The translations under genes were made by a program, and so were the position numbers. The notes beneath the pieces were generated by a model. That model worked only from the letters and a program-made list of their open reading frames with translations, searched no databases and was not told where the DNA came from. Below are positions 40,264 to 49,135 of a stretch of 64,000 nt of DNA, one piece after another (the stretch's first letter is position 1; every line of letters starts with the position of its first letter). Source of the DNA: Thermosipho japonicus (GTDB lineage: Bacteria > Thermotogota > Thermotogae > Thermotogales > Fervidobacteriaceae); assembly GCF_014201655.1 (NCBI RefSeq), contig NZ_JACHEX010000001.1:1-64000 (forward strand), read 5' to 3'.

Positions 40264-41100
40264 TTATATTATCATATTATCAATTAATCTTGCTTTTCCA
40301 ACAAATACTGCGATTGCAATTATAACTCTTCGATCTATTTTTTCTATAGGCTCCAAGTTTTCTTCATCAACTATTTCAATATAATCTATTCTTAACAAAG
40401 GATGTGTTAAAATCTTTTTCATCTCATTTTTAATAATTTCAACATCTTTTACTCCTGATTCGACTAATTTTTTAGCTTTCAATAGAGATTTATAAAGTCT
40501 AACAGCTTCTTTTCTTTCTTCATCATTTAAATAAGTATTTCTTGATGATAACGCAAGCCCATCAGGTTCTCTTACAATAGGCATTTCAACAAGCTCTACA
40601 TCCATGTTTAAATCTCTTACCATTCTTCTTAAAATTCTAAATTGCTGTGCATCTTTTTGACCAAAGTAAGCTCTTGTAGGCTTTACAATGTTAAATAATT
40701 TAGTAACGACAGTACAGACTCCTCTAAAGTGTCCAGGTCTTGAAGCACCACACAAAAATTTTGAAAGTTTTATTTCTTCAACATATGTTGAGAAAGAATC
40801 TGGATACATTTCATCAACTGATGGTACAAAAACATAGTCAACTTCCATATCTTTTAACATTGAGAGATCTCTTTCAAGATCTCTAGGATAATTGTTATAA
40901 TCCTCATTCGGACCAAATTGGGTTGGATTAACAAAAATACTTACTACTGTTATATCGTTTTCACTTTTTGCAGCTTTTACAAGCGAAAGATGACCTTCGT
41001 GTAAAAAACCCATCGTTGGAACAAAACCTATAGTCTTTTTTGACTCAAGAATCTCCTTCGATATTTTCTTCATATCCTCAATTTTTTCTATTACTTTCAT
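40264..41100 (-). CDS. panC: pantothenate synthetase
   Basis: A 278-residue enzyme joining pantoate and beta-alanine with ATP. Motifs: [20 protein letters not shown] (HIGH-like), [26 protein letters not shown]-type [14 protein letters not shown] and [10 protein letters not shown] (KMSKS-like). panB and panD are not in the window. It starts 23 bases inside the end of dprA. Confidence 0.96.
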   Translation of the reverse strand: MKVIEKIEDMKKISKEILESKKTIGFVPTMGFLHEGHLSLVKAAKSENDITVVSIFVNPTQFGPNEDYNNYPRDLERDLSMLKDMEVDYVFVPSVDEMYPDSFSTYVEEIKLSKFLCGASRPGHFRGVCTVVTKLFNIVKPTRAYFGQKDAQQFRILRRMVRDLNMDVELVEMPIVREPDGLALSSRNTYLNDEERKEAVRLYKSLLKAKKLVESGVKDVEIIKNEMKKILTHPLLRIDYIEIVDEENLEPIEKIDRRVIIAIAVFVGKARLIDNMII

Positions 41101-41878
41101 TTATAACACCTCTCATTATATAGAAATCTAATATTTCATCAGGATCTGTAACAGGATATGCTCCATTTTTTATTAAAAAATTTGGCCCTTCAGAATTCAA
41201 AGAAAATATGTTCCCCGGCACAGTAAAAAGGTCTTTTCCAAAATCAATTGCATAATTAGCTGTAATCATAGTCCCACTTTTTTTCTTACACTCAACTATT
41301 AAAACTCCTTCAGAAATCCCAGCTATGATCCTATTTCTAAGAGGAAAATAATGTTTTTTTGGACTTTCCCAAGGCAAATATTCACTAATTAGACATCCTT
41401 CTTTAGAAATTTTATCGTATAAATTTTTATTTTGCTTTGGATAGCAAATATCAACTCCACATCCAAGAACAGCAATTGTCTGTTTCGAATTTTTATGAGC
41501 CTCGGCATCAATCCCAATTGCCATCCCGCTTACTATAACGAAAAAATCACTTAGTTTTTTCACAAATTTTTCAGTAATACTTTTTCCATATACTGTCATA
41601 CTTCTAGTTCCAACTACAGAAAAACATATTTTTTTTAACAGATGAACATTTCCTTTATAAAAAAGTACAACTGGTGGCTTCCAAATGTTTTTTAAATATT
41701 CAGGATATTCATCATCAAAAAATGTAATAATACCATTTCCTGAAAATTCCAGCCATTTTGCTAGTTTATTTTCTATAAACCTTTTTCTTTGAATGTCTTT
41801 GCTTTTGATGTAACCATTTTTTATTTCATTAATTGAATAGCCAAGACTACTTAAACTTGCTATTTCAACTTTAGTCAT
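41078..41878 (-). CDS. dprA: DprA/Smf DNA-processing protein
   Basis: A 266-residue protein with the Rossmann-like DprA core: [64 protein letters not shown] and [17 protein letters not shown]. DprA loads RecA on incoming single-stranded DNA in transformation. It is shorter than many (300-370 residues), lacking the C-terminal winged helix and having only a short N-terminal part. It lies 3 bases after the RnfB-like gene. Confidence 0.92.
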   Translation of the reverse strand: MTKVEIASLSSLGYSINEIKNGYIKSKDIQRKRFIENKLAKWLEFSGNGIITFFDDEYPEYLKNIWKPPVVLFYKGNVHLLKKICFSVVGTRSMTVYGKSITEKFVKKLSDFFVIVSGMAIGIDAEAHKNSKQTIAVLGCGVDICYPKQNKNLYDKISKEGCLISEYLPWESPKKHYFPLRNRIIAGISEGVLIVECKKKSGTMITANYAIDFGKDLFTVPGNIFSLNSEGPNFLIKNGAYPVTDPDEILDFYIMRGVINESNRKN

Positions 41879-41881
41879 ATT

Positions 41882-42163
41882 TTATTTATTTTGTTCCAAA
41901 ATTTCTTTAATCTTTTCACTTACTCCCATTTTTTTACCTGGTAAACATTTATCAATTGCATCACCTTTTTTTACAATAGCTGCAGCATACCCTTCACATC
42001 CAGGATATCCACAAGCACCACAGTTAATTCCGGGAAGAACCTTTGTTATTTGTTCAATTCTTGGATCAACTTCGACCTTAAATTTCTCATTGCTAAATGC
42101 AAGAAATAATCCAAATCCTAATCCCAAAGCTCCCATAACAAGTGCTGAATATAGAATAACCAC
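41882..42163 (-). CDS. short RnfB-like [4Fe-4S] protein
   Basis: A 93-residue protein matching only the N-terminus of RnfB. It has one membrane segment (ILYSALVMGALGLGFGLFLAF) and a four-cysteine Fe-S motif of the RnfB/CdhD type, PGINCGACGYPGCEGYAAAIV with a fourth Cys in IDKCLPG. The ferredoxin domains of full-length RnfB (about 250+ residues) are absent and a normal stop ends the gene. No other rnf genes are near. Start GTG at 42163 after ggaggtgtt. Its role is unknown; a membrane-bound single-cluster electron carrier is possible. Confidence 0.8.
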   Translation of the reverse strand: MVILYSALVMGALGLGFGLFLAFSNEKFKVEVDPRIEQITKVLPGINCGACGYPGCEGYAAAIVKKGDAIDKCLPGKKMGVSEKIKEILEQNK

Positions 42164-42211
42164 CTACAACACCTCCTACAATTTATTTTTTCATTGATAT
42201 TTTACCACAAA

Positions 42212-42240
42212 TAGACCATTTTTAATAGAAGTGCTATAAT
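42212..42240 (+). promoter_or_regulatory. promoter of the murJ operon
   Basis: TAGACC (42212-42217) and TATAAT (42235-42240) are 17 bases apart, with TGc directly before the -10 (extended -10). It starts the plus-strand operon murJ-birA-PP-loop ATPase-rnc, in a divergent region with the RnfB-like gene. Confidence 0.7.
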
Positions 42241-42273
42241 ACTTTTTTGAAAGGAAATGTTTGGAGGAAAAAT

Positions 42274-43701
42274 ATGTCTATACTATTTAGTAGCATTCTT
42301 TTTTCTATTGCAACATTTTTCTCTAGAATTTTAGGATTATTCAGAGATGTTTTATTTGCAAAATATTTTGGTGTTTCATATGAACTTGATGCATACTTTA
42401 TAGCCATCATGTTTCCCTTTTTTCTTAGAAAAGTTTTTGGTGAAGGAGCCATGTCTTCTGCATTCGTCCCACTTTATTCAGAAAAAAGTGGAGAGGAAAA
42501 AGACAAATTTTTATCATCAGTTATTAATGGCTTTTCTTTAATAATTTTTGCATTAGTTATATTATCTTATTTTTTTCCAGAACTAATAATCAACTTATTT
42601 GGAGCAGGCAGCTCATACGAAACAAAGATACTGGCTAAAAAGCTTTTATTAATTACGTCACCTTCAATATACTTTATATTCTTATGGGCAATTTCTTATT
42701 CTATTTTAAACACAAATAACAATTTTTTTTGGCCAGCACTGACTCCTAGTATCTCTAATATAACTATAATAATTGGGACATTTTTATCAACTAAGGATGG
42801 AATAATTTCACCTACGGTAGGTTTTTTAATTGGATCAATGCTAATGTTTTTAAGCATTATAAAATCAATTTTAAAACATAAATATTATTTTACGCTAAAG
42901 TATTTTCCGCATTTTTTAAAATTATTCTTTCCTACATTTATTACTATGGTAGTTTCACAAATAAACACTGTTGTTGATATGAATGTTGTATCCTTTTACG
43001 ACAAAGGAAGTATTTCATACCTGCAGTACGCTTCTAGATTTTATTTACTTCCATATGGCCTTTTTGCTGTATCAGTCTCTACGGTTGTCTTATCAAAGAT
43101 ATCGAATGACAGAAAAAATTTTAATTATCATTTAAATGATGCCTTAAAATCAACCTTATTTTTTACAATACCATCTATGGTAGGATTAATATTTTTATCA
43201 ACTCCAATAATTAGATTTTTTTATGAACATGGAGCATTTACTTCTACAGACACATTGACAACATCCAGAATTTTAATTGCATATACATTAGGATTACCTT
43301 TTTATGGAATTTATTCAACTATTTCTAGGAGTTATCATGCTATAAAAAACACAAAAACACCTTTTATTGCAGCCACCATAGTATCTTTGTCAAATATTAT
43401 TTTAGATTTAATTTTTGGTTTAAAATATGGACCTGTTGGAGTTGCTTTAGCTACAAGTATTGCAGGTATTATAGGAGTTTTGTATTTATTATTTTCTGTA
43501 AAGACTTTTCCAATAAAAGACTTTTTAAAAATATCATTAAATAGTCTTATAATGTTATTCGTAATATATTCGATTGACTTTATAAATAATGAGTTTTGGT
43601 TCTTGATACAAATTTTGATTGGAATTTTAGTTTATTTAATTTTTAGTAGTATATTCTATCGAGATTTAATACGGAGGTTTTTGTATGCTAGAAAAAAGTA
43701 A
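42274..43701 (+). CDS. murJ: lipid II flippase MurJ (MviN)
   Basis: A 475-residue membrane protein with about 14 segments that flips the peptidoglycan precursor lipid II. Conserved features: FSRILGLFRDVLFAKYFG (the N-terminal Arg-rich MurJ motif), FREGAMSSAFVP-like GEGAMSSAFVPLYSEK and RFFYEHGAF. I chose ATG at 42274 (ggagg five bases upstream) instead of a TTG at 42247. It overlaps birA by 17 bases. Confidence 0.94.
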   Translation: MSILFSSILFSIATFFSRILGLFRDVLFAKYFGVSYELDAYFIAIMFPFFLRKVFGEGAMSSAFVPLYSEKSGEEKDKFLSSVINGFSLIIFALVILSYFFPELIINLFGAGSSYETKILAKKLLLITSPSIYFIFLWAISYSILNTNNNFFWPALTPSISNITIIIGTFLSTKDGIISPTVGFLIGSMLMFLSIIKSILKHKYYFTLKYFPHFLKLFFPTFITMVVSQINTVVDMNVVSFYDKGSISYLQYASRFYLLPYGLFAVSVSTVVLSKISNDRKNFNYHLNDALKSTLFFTIPSMVGLIFLSTPIIRFFYEHGAFTSTDTLTTSRILIAYTLGLPFYGIYSTISRSYHAIKNTKTPFIAATIVSLSNIILDLIFGLKYGPVGVALATSIAGIIGVLYLLFSVKTFPIKDFLKISLNSLIMLFVIYSIDFINNEFWFLIQILIGILVYLIFSSIFYRDLIRRFLYARKK

Positions 43702-44365
43702 GTTAATTTGTTTTGATAAAATAAATAGTACGAACACATATGTAAAAGAGAATTATAAAAATCTTGACAATGGAACAATAGTATTAGCAAAAGTTCAAAC
43801 TCAAGGCAGGGGAAGACTTGGAAGAGTGTGGATTTCACAAGAAGGCGGATTATGGTTTTCTATACTTTTTAAGAAAAATTTAAAATATCCTAATTTTTAC
43901 ACTAAACTTTCAGCAATTACACTATTGTCAATTTTGAAAAATTTGAAAATATCTGCTAAAATTAAGTGGCCAAATGATATATTTTTTAAAGGAAAAAAAC
44001 TTTCTGGTATACTTACAGAAATAATAAGCAAAAATGGAAAAGTACAAGCTATTGTAGTTGGTATCGGATTGAATGTAAATAATGAAACTCCACCTGAAGG
44101 CACTTCTGTTTCAAAAGTTACTGGAAAAAAATTTGAAATTAATTTAATTTTGGAGATATTTATAAACAAATTTAATATTTATTATAAATTTTTTAGATTA
44201 TTTCCTTTTCTACTTACCATAGCGTGGAAGAAAAACTTAATTTTTAAAAGAAATGACACTATAAATGGCTACAAAATAAAAAAGATCACTTCTGAATATT
44301 TGATTGTACAAAAGAATGATTTTAAAAAGAAAATTAGTAGCATACATGAACTTGAAGGGGGATAA
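43685..44365 (+). CDS. birA: biotin-protein ligase (group I, no DNA-binding domain)
   Basis: A 226-residue ligase that attaches biotin to carboxyltransferase carriers. Motifs: FDKINSTNTYVKE, QGRGRLGRVWIS (biotinyl-AMP binding), LWFSILF, IKWPNDIFFKGKKLSGIL and VVGIGLNVNNE. The N-terminal helix-turn-helix of bifunctional BirA is missing, so it should not repress transcription. It overlaps murJ by 17 bases. Its partner in biotin use is the bioY importer in the fab operon at 60171. Confidence 0.94.
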   Translation: MLEKSKLICFDKINSTNTYVKENYKNLDNGTIVLAKVQTQGRGRLGRVWISQEGGLWFSILFKKNLKYPNFYTKLSAITLLSILKNLKISAKIKWPNDIFFKGKKLSGILTEIISKNGKVQAIVVGIGLNVNNETPPEGTSVSKVTGKKFEINLILEIFINKFNIYYKFFRLFPFLLTIAWKKNLIFKRNDTINGYKIKKITSEYLIVQKNDFKKKISSIHELEGG

Positions 44366-44367
44366 AA

Positions 44368-45396
44368 ATGAGTATTGAAAAATTGGCTGAAAATATAAAG
44401 AATGAAATTAAAGAGGTTGTAAAAGAATACGGTAATAAAAATGTTGTAATTGCATTTTCTGGAGGGCTAGATAGTACAGTGGCAGCTCTTCTTACTAAAG
44501 AAGCACTTGGGCCAGAAAATGTTGAACTGGTCAATGTTGTTTATGGACTTTTTACATATAAAAGGAGTATTGAAATTGTTAAAAAATCTGCTGAGAAAAT
44601 GGGGATAAAGATTACATTTCTTGAATCATTATATCAAAAAGAAATATGGAAAAATGGACCTTCATGTAACATGTGTACTAAAACTGTAAAAATGAATACA
44701 GTAAAAAAGTATGCAAAAGATAGATTAGTTATAACCGGCTCAAATCAAAGTGATAGCTGGGGAAAAACAGGATTAAAAGTTTTCAATGGTTTATATGCAC
44801 CATTAGGTGATTTAAATAAATCTGAAATCCAAAATATTTTGGATTTTTATTCATTTAAATTGGAGAGAATAGGTGAAAATTCAAAAAGGGAAGGTTGTAA
44901 ATTAAAACATCTTTTAAAGATTATGACAAATTTGGATTATCATGGGAAAGCAGTTGATCTTGCTAATGAAATATTGCTTGAAAATGTCCCCAAAAATCTT
45001 GAACTTGCAAATGTGAAAATTGTAGGACCACTTTCTAAGAATATTGCAATTATTAATGTTAAGCCTATGGTTGATAACATTAATGAAATAAAGAAAAAAA
45101 TTGAAAATATTGACGTTATAGATGAAGTAATAGTAGCTAAAAAACCACTTATATTGCATGTAATTGCAAACCCTTCAATTTATAGAGTCAAAAACTCTAG
45201 GTATTGGATAGAAGCAGGGAAATTACAACCAGAATTCGCTGTTCCAATAAAGGTGATTTGGAAGGAATCTAAAAATAACAAATTAAGAACAATACAAGTA
45301 GTTGGGGTGGAAGAATGGAAAGATTACGACCCATGGAACTTGAAAATAAGCTTGGATACAGATTTAGAAATGAAGAACTCTTGCTCACTGCTTTAA
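44368..45396 (+). CDS. PP-loop ATP pyrophosphatase (LarE/ExsB-like)
   Basis: A 342-residue protein with an N-type PP-loop, VIAFSGGLDSTVAALL (about residues 26-41), used to adenylate a substrate before sulfur or nitrogen transfer. A CxxC follows in PSCNMCTKTVKMNT, placed like the cysteine motif of LarE, and then ITGSNQSDSWG and APLGDLNKSEIQNIL. The C-terminal third (about 230-342) is an added domain. The exact family is uncertain; sulfur transfer to a cofactor or tRNA is the best guess. It lies 2 bases after birA and overlaps rnc by 82 bases. Confidence 0.7.
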   Translation: MSIEKLAENIKNEIKEVVKEYGNKNVVIAFSGGLDSTVAALLTKEALGPENVELVNVVYGLFTYKRSIEIVKKSAEKMGIKITFLESLYQKEIWKNGPSCNMCTKTVKMNTVKKYAKDRLVITGSNQSDSWGKTGLKVFNGLYAPLGDLNKSEIQNILDFYSFKLERIGENSKREGCKLKHLLKIMTNLDYHGKAVDLANEILLENVPKNLELANVKIVGPLSKNIAIINVKPMVDNINEIKKKIENIDVIDEVIVAKKPLILHVIANPSIYRVKNSRYWIEAGKLQPEFAVPIKVIWKESKNNKLRTIQVVGVEEWKDYDPWNLKISLDTDLEMKNSCSLL

Positions 45397-46007
45397 CACA
45401 TACGTCTTTTGCACATGAGAATAAAGTTAAATCTTACGAACGTTTGGAATTCCTAGGAGACGCAGTTATTGATTTATTGCTTAGTACAATTCTTTACCAA
45501 GAGTTTATCAATTTAAACGAAGGTACAATGGCACAAATCAAAGCAGCAGTAGCAAGTGAAGATATATTATATGAAATTGGAATAGATATTGGAATAGAAA
45601 ATTATATCTTTCTTGGAAAGGGTGAGTTAAAAAGTGGCGGAAAATACAAAAAATCTATAATTGCAGATGTTGTTGAAGCATTAGTTGCAGCAATTTATAT
45701 TGATTGTAAAAAAGATTTAAATGTTATAGAAAATATATTCCATGATACTTTTAAAAAGTATATAGAAATTTTTCTTAGTGGAAAGAGAATTTTTGATTAT
45801 AAAACAAAACTCCAAGAAATTACCCAAGACCGTTTTAAACAATTACCAGTATATGATACTGTATCACAAAAAAATAAATTTATAACAACACTTTATATAA
45901 ATGGTAAAATTTATTCAAAGGCTGAGGGTTTTTCAAAAAAAGAATCAGAAAAATTGGCAGCAAAAATAGCTTATGAAAAATTAAAGGAGGAGGAATTTCA
46001 TGAGTGA
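45315..46007 (+). CDS. rnc: ribonuclease III
   Basis: A 230-residue double-strand-specific RNase. The signature is ERLEFLGDAVIDLLLS, with catalytic acidic residues there and in ADVVEALVAAIYID. The double-stranded-RNA-binding domain is C-terminal (DYKTKLQEITQDRFKQLPVY ... EKLAAKIAYEKL). The ATG at 45315 has ggggtgg upstream and lies 82 bases inside the previous gene. A start at 45333 (MELENKLGYRF) would be closer to the family norm but lacks a ribosome-binding site. Confidence 0.95.
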   Translation: MERLRPMELENKLGYRFRNEELLLTALTHTSFAHENKVKSYERLEFLGDAVIDLLLSTILYQEFINLNEGTMAQIKAAVASEDILYEIGIDIGIENYIFLGKGELKSGGKYKKSIIADVVEALVAAIYIDCKKDLNVIENIFHDTFKKYIEIFLSGKRIFDYKTKLQEITQDRFKQLPVYDTVSQKNKFITTLYINGKIYSKAEGFSKKESEKLAAKIAYEKLKEEEFHE

Positions 46008-46269
46008 AAAGGATATAAAAAAATCTAATTCTAGTGAAAATAATTATGAAATGAATTGGGAAAGATATGAAAAGGCTTTATCAAAAGTTTTGCAGAATTT
46101 TGCAAACAGAGGATATGAGAAAGTCACAATCGAAGAACTTTGGGTTGAAACATCACTGCCAAAAGATTTGTTATTAGAACTAATTAAGGAAAGAAATATA
46201 GTATTTCCAGAAGAAATTAAAGAAATAAAATACAAAAATGATATAATATGGAGCTCGAATAAAGGATGA
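46000..46269 (+). CDS. small conserved-looking hypothetical protein
   Basis: An 89-residue acidic, soluble protein I do not recognise. Residues 20-75 are predicted helical (WERYEKALSKVLQNFANRGY, IEELWVETSLPKDLLLELIK), with a pattern that could be a small winged-helix or regulatory fold. A strong ribosome-binding site (aaggaggagg) lies just upstream. It overlaps rnc by 8 bases and the transporter gene by 4, so it is part of the operon and surely translated. Confidence 0.65.
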   Translation: MSEKDIKKSNSSENNYEMNWERYEKALSKVLQNFANRGYEKVTIEELWVETSLPKDLLLELIKERNIVFPEEIKEIKYKNDIIWSSNKG

Positions 46270-47147
46270 TCAATGCTTTCTTGACAATATTACCACCATT
46301 TTTGATTATAATGTTAGGATATATTTTTGGTAAAATTTTTCCATACGATATAAAAATTGTATCTAAAATTTCTTTATGGATAATGGCTAGTGTTTTGTCA
46401 TTTACATTTATAAATGATTATCCTCCGAAATTATCATATCTAAAATCTTATGGATTAGGAATACTATTCCTATTTGTTTTATTTTATATCTTATCATTTG
46501 CTTTTAAAAAGGATAGATTTTTAATTTTGACAAATAGTATATACATTAACACGGGATACCTTGGGTATCCCATTTTGTATTCTATTTGGGGAGAAAAAGC
46601 TATGTCATATGGCGTTATTTATTCTGTAATTAATATGCTTGTTGCCTCAATTGTTTTACCCTCTTTCATTGGGGAAAAAATTAATTTTAAAAACATACTT
46701 AAGTTACCATACCTTTATGTGATAATTTTTGCTTATCTTTTGTCTATTTTTGGTATTAGCTACAAAGAACTTCCTTTCCCCTTACTTGAAACAATAAATA
46801 TGCTTAAAAGTTCTGCAATCCCATTTCTTTTAATATTTACTGGTCTTTCATTATCGAGAATAAAGATTGAAAGTGTAAATTTTAATACAGTTATATTTTC
46901 ACCAATAATTAGATTAATCTTATATCCAGCTTTTGCCTTAATTTTCGTTTTTCTTTTAAAAATGGATAATGAATTCGCAAGAGTGTTCGTATTAGAAAGC
47001 GCCATGCCTACAGCTATTAATAGTGTTATATTAATTGATGCAATTACTGGTGATTCTTCTAAAATAAGCCTTACTGTTGCTATTACAACTCTTCTTTCTG
47101 CGTTTACTATTCCTATTTGGATTATTGTTTTAGAAAGAATTTTATAA
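46266..47147 (+). CDS. AEC-family (auxin efflux carrier-like) permease
   Basis: A 293-residue membrane protein with about ten segments. It has the family's N-terminal half (FLTILPPFLIIMLGYIFGKI), the central LTNSIYINTGYLGYPI region (polar residues in the crossover helix), and the C-terminal ESAMPTAINSVILID. Bacterial members export or import organic acids such as malate; the substrate here is unknown. It is the last gene of the murJ operon. Confidence 0.88.
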   Translation: MINAFLTILPPFLIIMLGYIFGKIFPYDIKIVSKISLWIMASVLSFTFINDYPPKLSYLKSYGLGILFLFVLFYILSFAFKKDRFLILTNSIYINTGYLGYPILYSIWGEKAMSYGVIYSVINMLVASIVLPSFIGEKINFKNILKLPYLYVIIFAYLLSIFGISYKELPFPLLETINMLKSSAIPFLLIFTGLSLSRIKIESVNFNTVIFSPIIRLILYPAFALIFVFLLKMDNEFARVFVLESAMPTAINSVILIDAITGDSSKISLTVAITTLLSAFTIPIWIIVLERIL

Positions 47148-47194
47148 TATCCTTTTATTTGTAATTTTGTTTAATTAATTTCAAAAAACTAAAT

Positions 47195-47252
47195 TTATCA
47201 CAAAAATTCACAAGTTTGATACTTTTCAAATGGCAATACTTTGTGATATAAT
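47195..47252 (+). promoter_or_regulatory. hydA promoter with inverted-repeat operator candidate
   Basis: TATAAT (47247-47252) is a good -10, with a weak -35 ttttca 18 bases upstream (47223-47228). TTTGTGATA (47240-47248) overlaps the -10 and is the exact inverse of TATCACAAA (47196-47204); a further TTCACAA lies at 47207-47213. TTGTGA/TCACAA half-sites resemble those of redox repressor Rex, but their order and wide spacing differ from the Rex palindrome. Transcription would start near 47259, leaving a leader of about 88 bases. Confidence 0.5.
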
Positions 47253-47346
47253 TTACTTGAGAAAGAAAAACATAAAGGATATGATAGCTCGTTTATGAGG
47301 ATAGAATGTGAAAAAAATCGTTAATACAGATCTAAGGAGGGATATG

Positions 47347-49098
47347 ATGGCAAAAATTTTTTTGAATGGAAAGGAGTATGAAGTTCCAGATAATTTGACC
47401 GTATTAGAGGCAGCTCAGAAGCTTGGTATGGAAATTCCAACTTTGTGTCATCATCCAGAACTTGAACCAATTGGAGCATGTAGAGTTTGTGTAGTAGAAA
47501 TTGAAGGTGCTAGAACACTTCAACCTGCATGTACAACTAAAGTATACGATGGAATTAAAATAAATACGAATTCTGAAAGAGTAGAAAATGCAGTAAAATT
47601 TAATTTATCTCTAATAATGGCTAATCATCCAAATGATTGTATGTATTGTGAAGCAGATCAAAGATGTGAACTTAAAAGACTTGTTCAAAAATATGATATT
47701 AAGCCCGTATTTCCAGTTTCAGATCTTCCAGATGTATTTGATGATAGTAGTCCTTCAATTCAAAGAGATCTTTCAAGATGTATAAAATGCCAAAGATGTG
47801 TAAGAGTTTGTAGTGAAATTCAAGGAATGAATATTTATTCCATGATTGAAAGAGGTTATAAAACCATTCCCCAAACTGCATTTGATATGCCTGTTTATGA
47901 AACTAATTGTATTTCATGTGGACAATGTGCTAACCTTTGTCCAGTTGGTGCTATTTATGAAACTCCCGATTGGAGAAAAGTACTCAAAATATTAGATAAA
48001 AAAGATAAAAAAATCTTAGTTGCCCAAACAGCTCCTTCAGTGAGAGTTGCAATCGGTGAAGAATTTGGTATGGAACCAGGTTCAGTAAGTACAGGTAAGA
48101 TGGTTGCTGCAATTAGAAGATTAGGATTTGATTATGTATTTGATACAAACTTTGCTGCTGATTTAACTATTGTAGAGGAAGGTACAGAACTTATCGGTAG
48201 AATAAATGATGGCGGGCCATTCCCAATGTTTACAAGTTGTTGTCCAGCCTGGATTAATTTACTAGAAAAAGAATATCCAGAGTTTATAAACAATGTTTCA
48301 AGTGCTAAATCTCCTCAACAAATGATGAGTTCTGTCGTAAAAACTTACTTTGCTAAAAAGATTGGGGTAGATCCAGAAGATATAATTATGGTATCTATTA
48401 TGCCATGTACTGCAAAGAAAGATGAAATTACAAGACCACAGCAAAAAATAAAATTAGAAGATGGAAGAGAAATTAAAACAACAGATTATGTTATTACAAC
48501 AAGAGAACTCGCAAAACTTATAAAGATGAAACAAATTAACTTTATTGGACTTGAAGACGAAGACTTTGATAACCCGCTTGGAACTTCTACTGGTGCTGCT
48601 GCAATTTTTGGTGTTACTGGTGGAGTTATGGAAGCTGCTCTTAGAACAGCATATGAAATTATTACTAACAAAAAATTGCCAAAGCTTGAATTTAATGCAG
48701 TTAGAGGCTTAGATGGCATTAGAGAAGCCGAAATTGATATAGAAGGCAAAAAATTGAAAGTTGCAATTGCCCATGGAACTGCAAACGTAAAAAAACTTCT
48801 TGATGATATAAGAGACGGAGCAAGGTATTATGACTTTATTGAAATAATGGCATGTCCAGGTGGATGTATAGGTGGTGGAGGACAACCAAAGAGCCTAGAT
48901 CCAGATATTCTTAAAAAGCGTGCTTCTGCTATTTATTCAATTGATGAACTTAGTACACTTAGAAGATCACATGAAAATCCAGATATACAAAAGCTTTATG
49001 AAGAATTTCTTGAAAAACCAAATAGCCATATTGCTCATGAACTACTACATACTTACTATACAGATAGATCAGTTAAAAATAAAGTAGTTACAGAATAA
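47347..49098 (+). CDS. hydA: [FeFe] hydrogenase catalytic subunit
   Basis: A 583-residue hydrogenase. The N-terminal [2Fe-2S] domain uses C34, C45, C48 and C62. A His/Cys cluster follows (NHPNDCMYCEADQRC), then two [4Fe-4S] clusters (CIKCQRCVRVC and CISCGQCANLC), then the H-cluster domain with complete motifs TSCCPAW, MPCTAKKDE and ACPGGCIGGGGQP. All H-cluster ligands are present, so it should be active. Subunits for an electron-bifurcating complex (HydB, HydC) are not adjacent. I chose ATG at 47347 with AAGGAGGG upstream, not the GTG at 47308. The maturase genes follow directly. Confidence 0.95.
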   Translation: MAKIFLNGKEYEVPDNLTVLEAAQKLGMEIPTLCHHPELEPIGACRVCVVEIEGARTLQPACTTKVYDGIKINTNSERVENAVKFNLSLIMANHPNDCMYCEADQRCELKRLVQKYDIKPVFPVSDLPDVFDDSSPSIQRDLSRCIKCQRCVRVCSEIQGMNIYSMIERGYKTIPQTAFDMPVYETNCISCGQCANLCPVGAIYETPDWRKVLKILDKKDKKILVAQTAPSVRVAIGEEFGMEPGSVSTGKMVAAIRRLGFDYVFDTNFAADLTIVEEGTELIGRINDGGPFPMFTSCCPAWINLLEKEYPEFINNVSSAKSPQQMMSSVVKTYFAKKIGVDPEDIIMVSIMPCTAKKDEITRPQQKIKLEDGREIKTTDYVITTRELAKLIKMKQINFIGLEDEDFDNPLGTSTGAAAIFGVTGGVMEAALRTAYEIITNKKLPKLEFNAVRGLDGIREAEIDIEGKKLKVAIAHGTANVKKLLDDIRDGARYYDFIEIMACPGGCIGGGGQPKSLDPDILKKRASAIYSIDELSTLRRSHENPDIQKLYEEFLEKPNSHIAHELLHTYYTDRSVKNKVVTE

Positions 49099-49135
49099 GG
49101 TCTTTTAAAAGCTTTTAAAAATTAAATAAAATATT

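Noticed and set aside
47271..47300. A short leader peptide frame (ATG to TGA, five codons) before hydA
   Set aside because: Too short and without a clear attenuator structure to support it.
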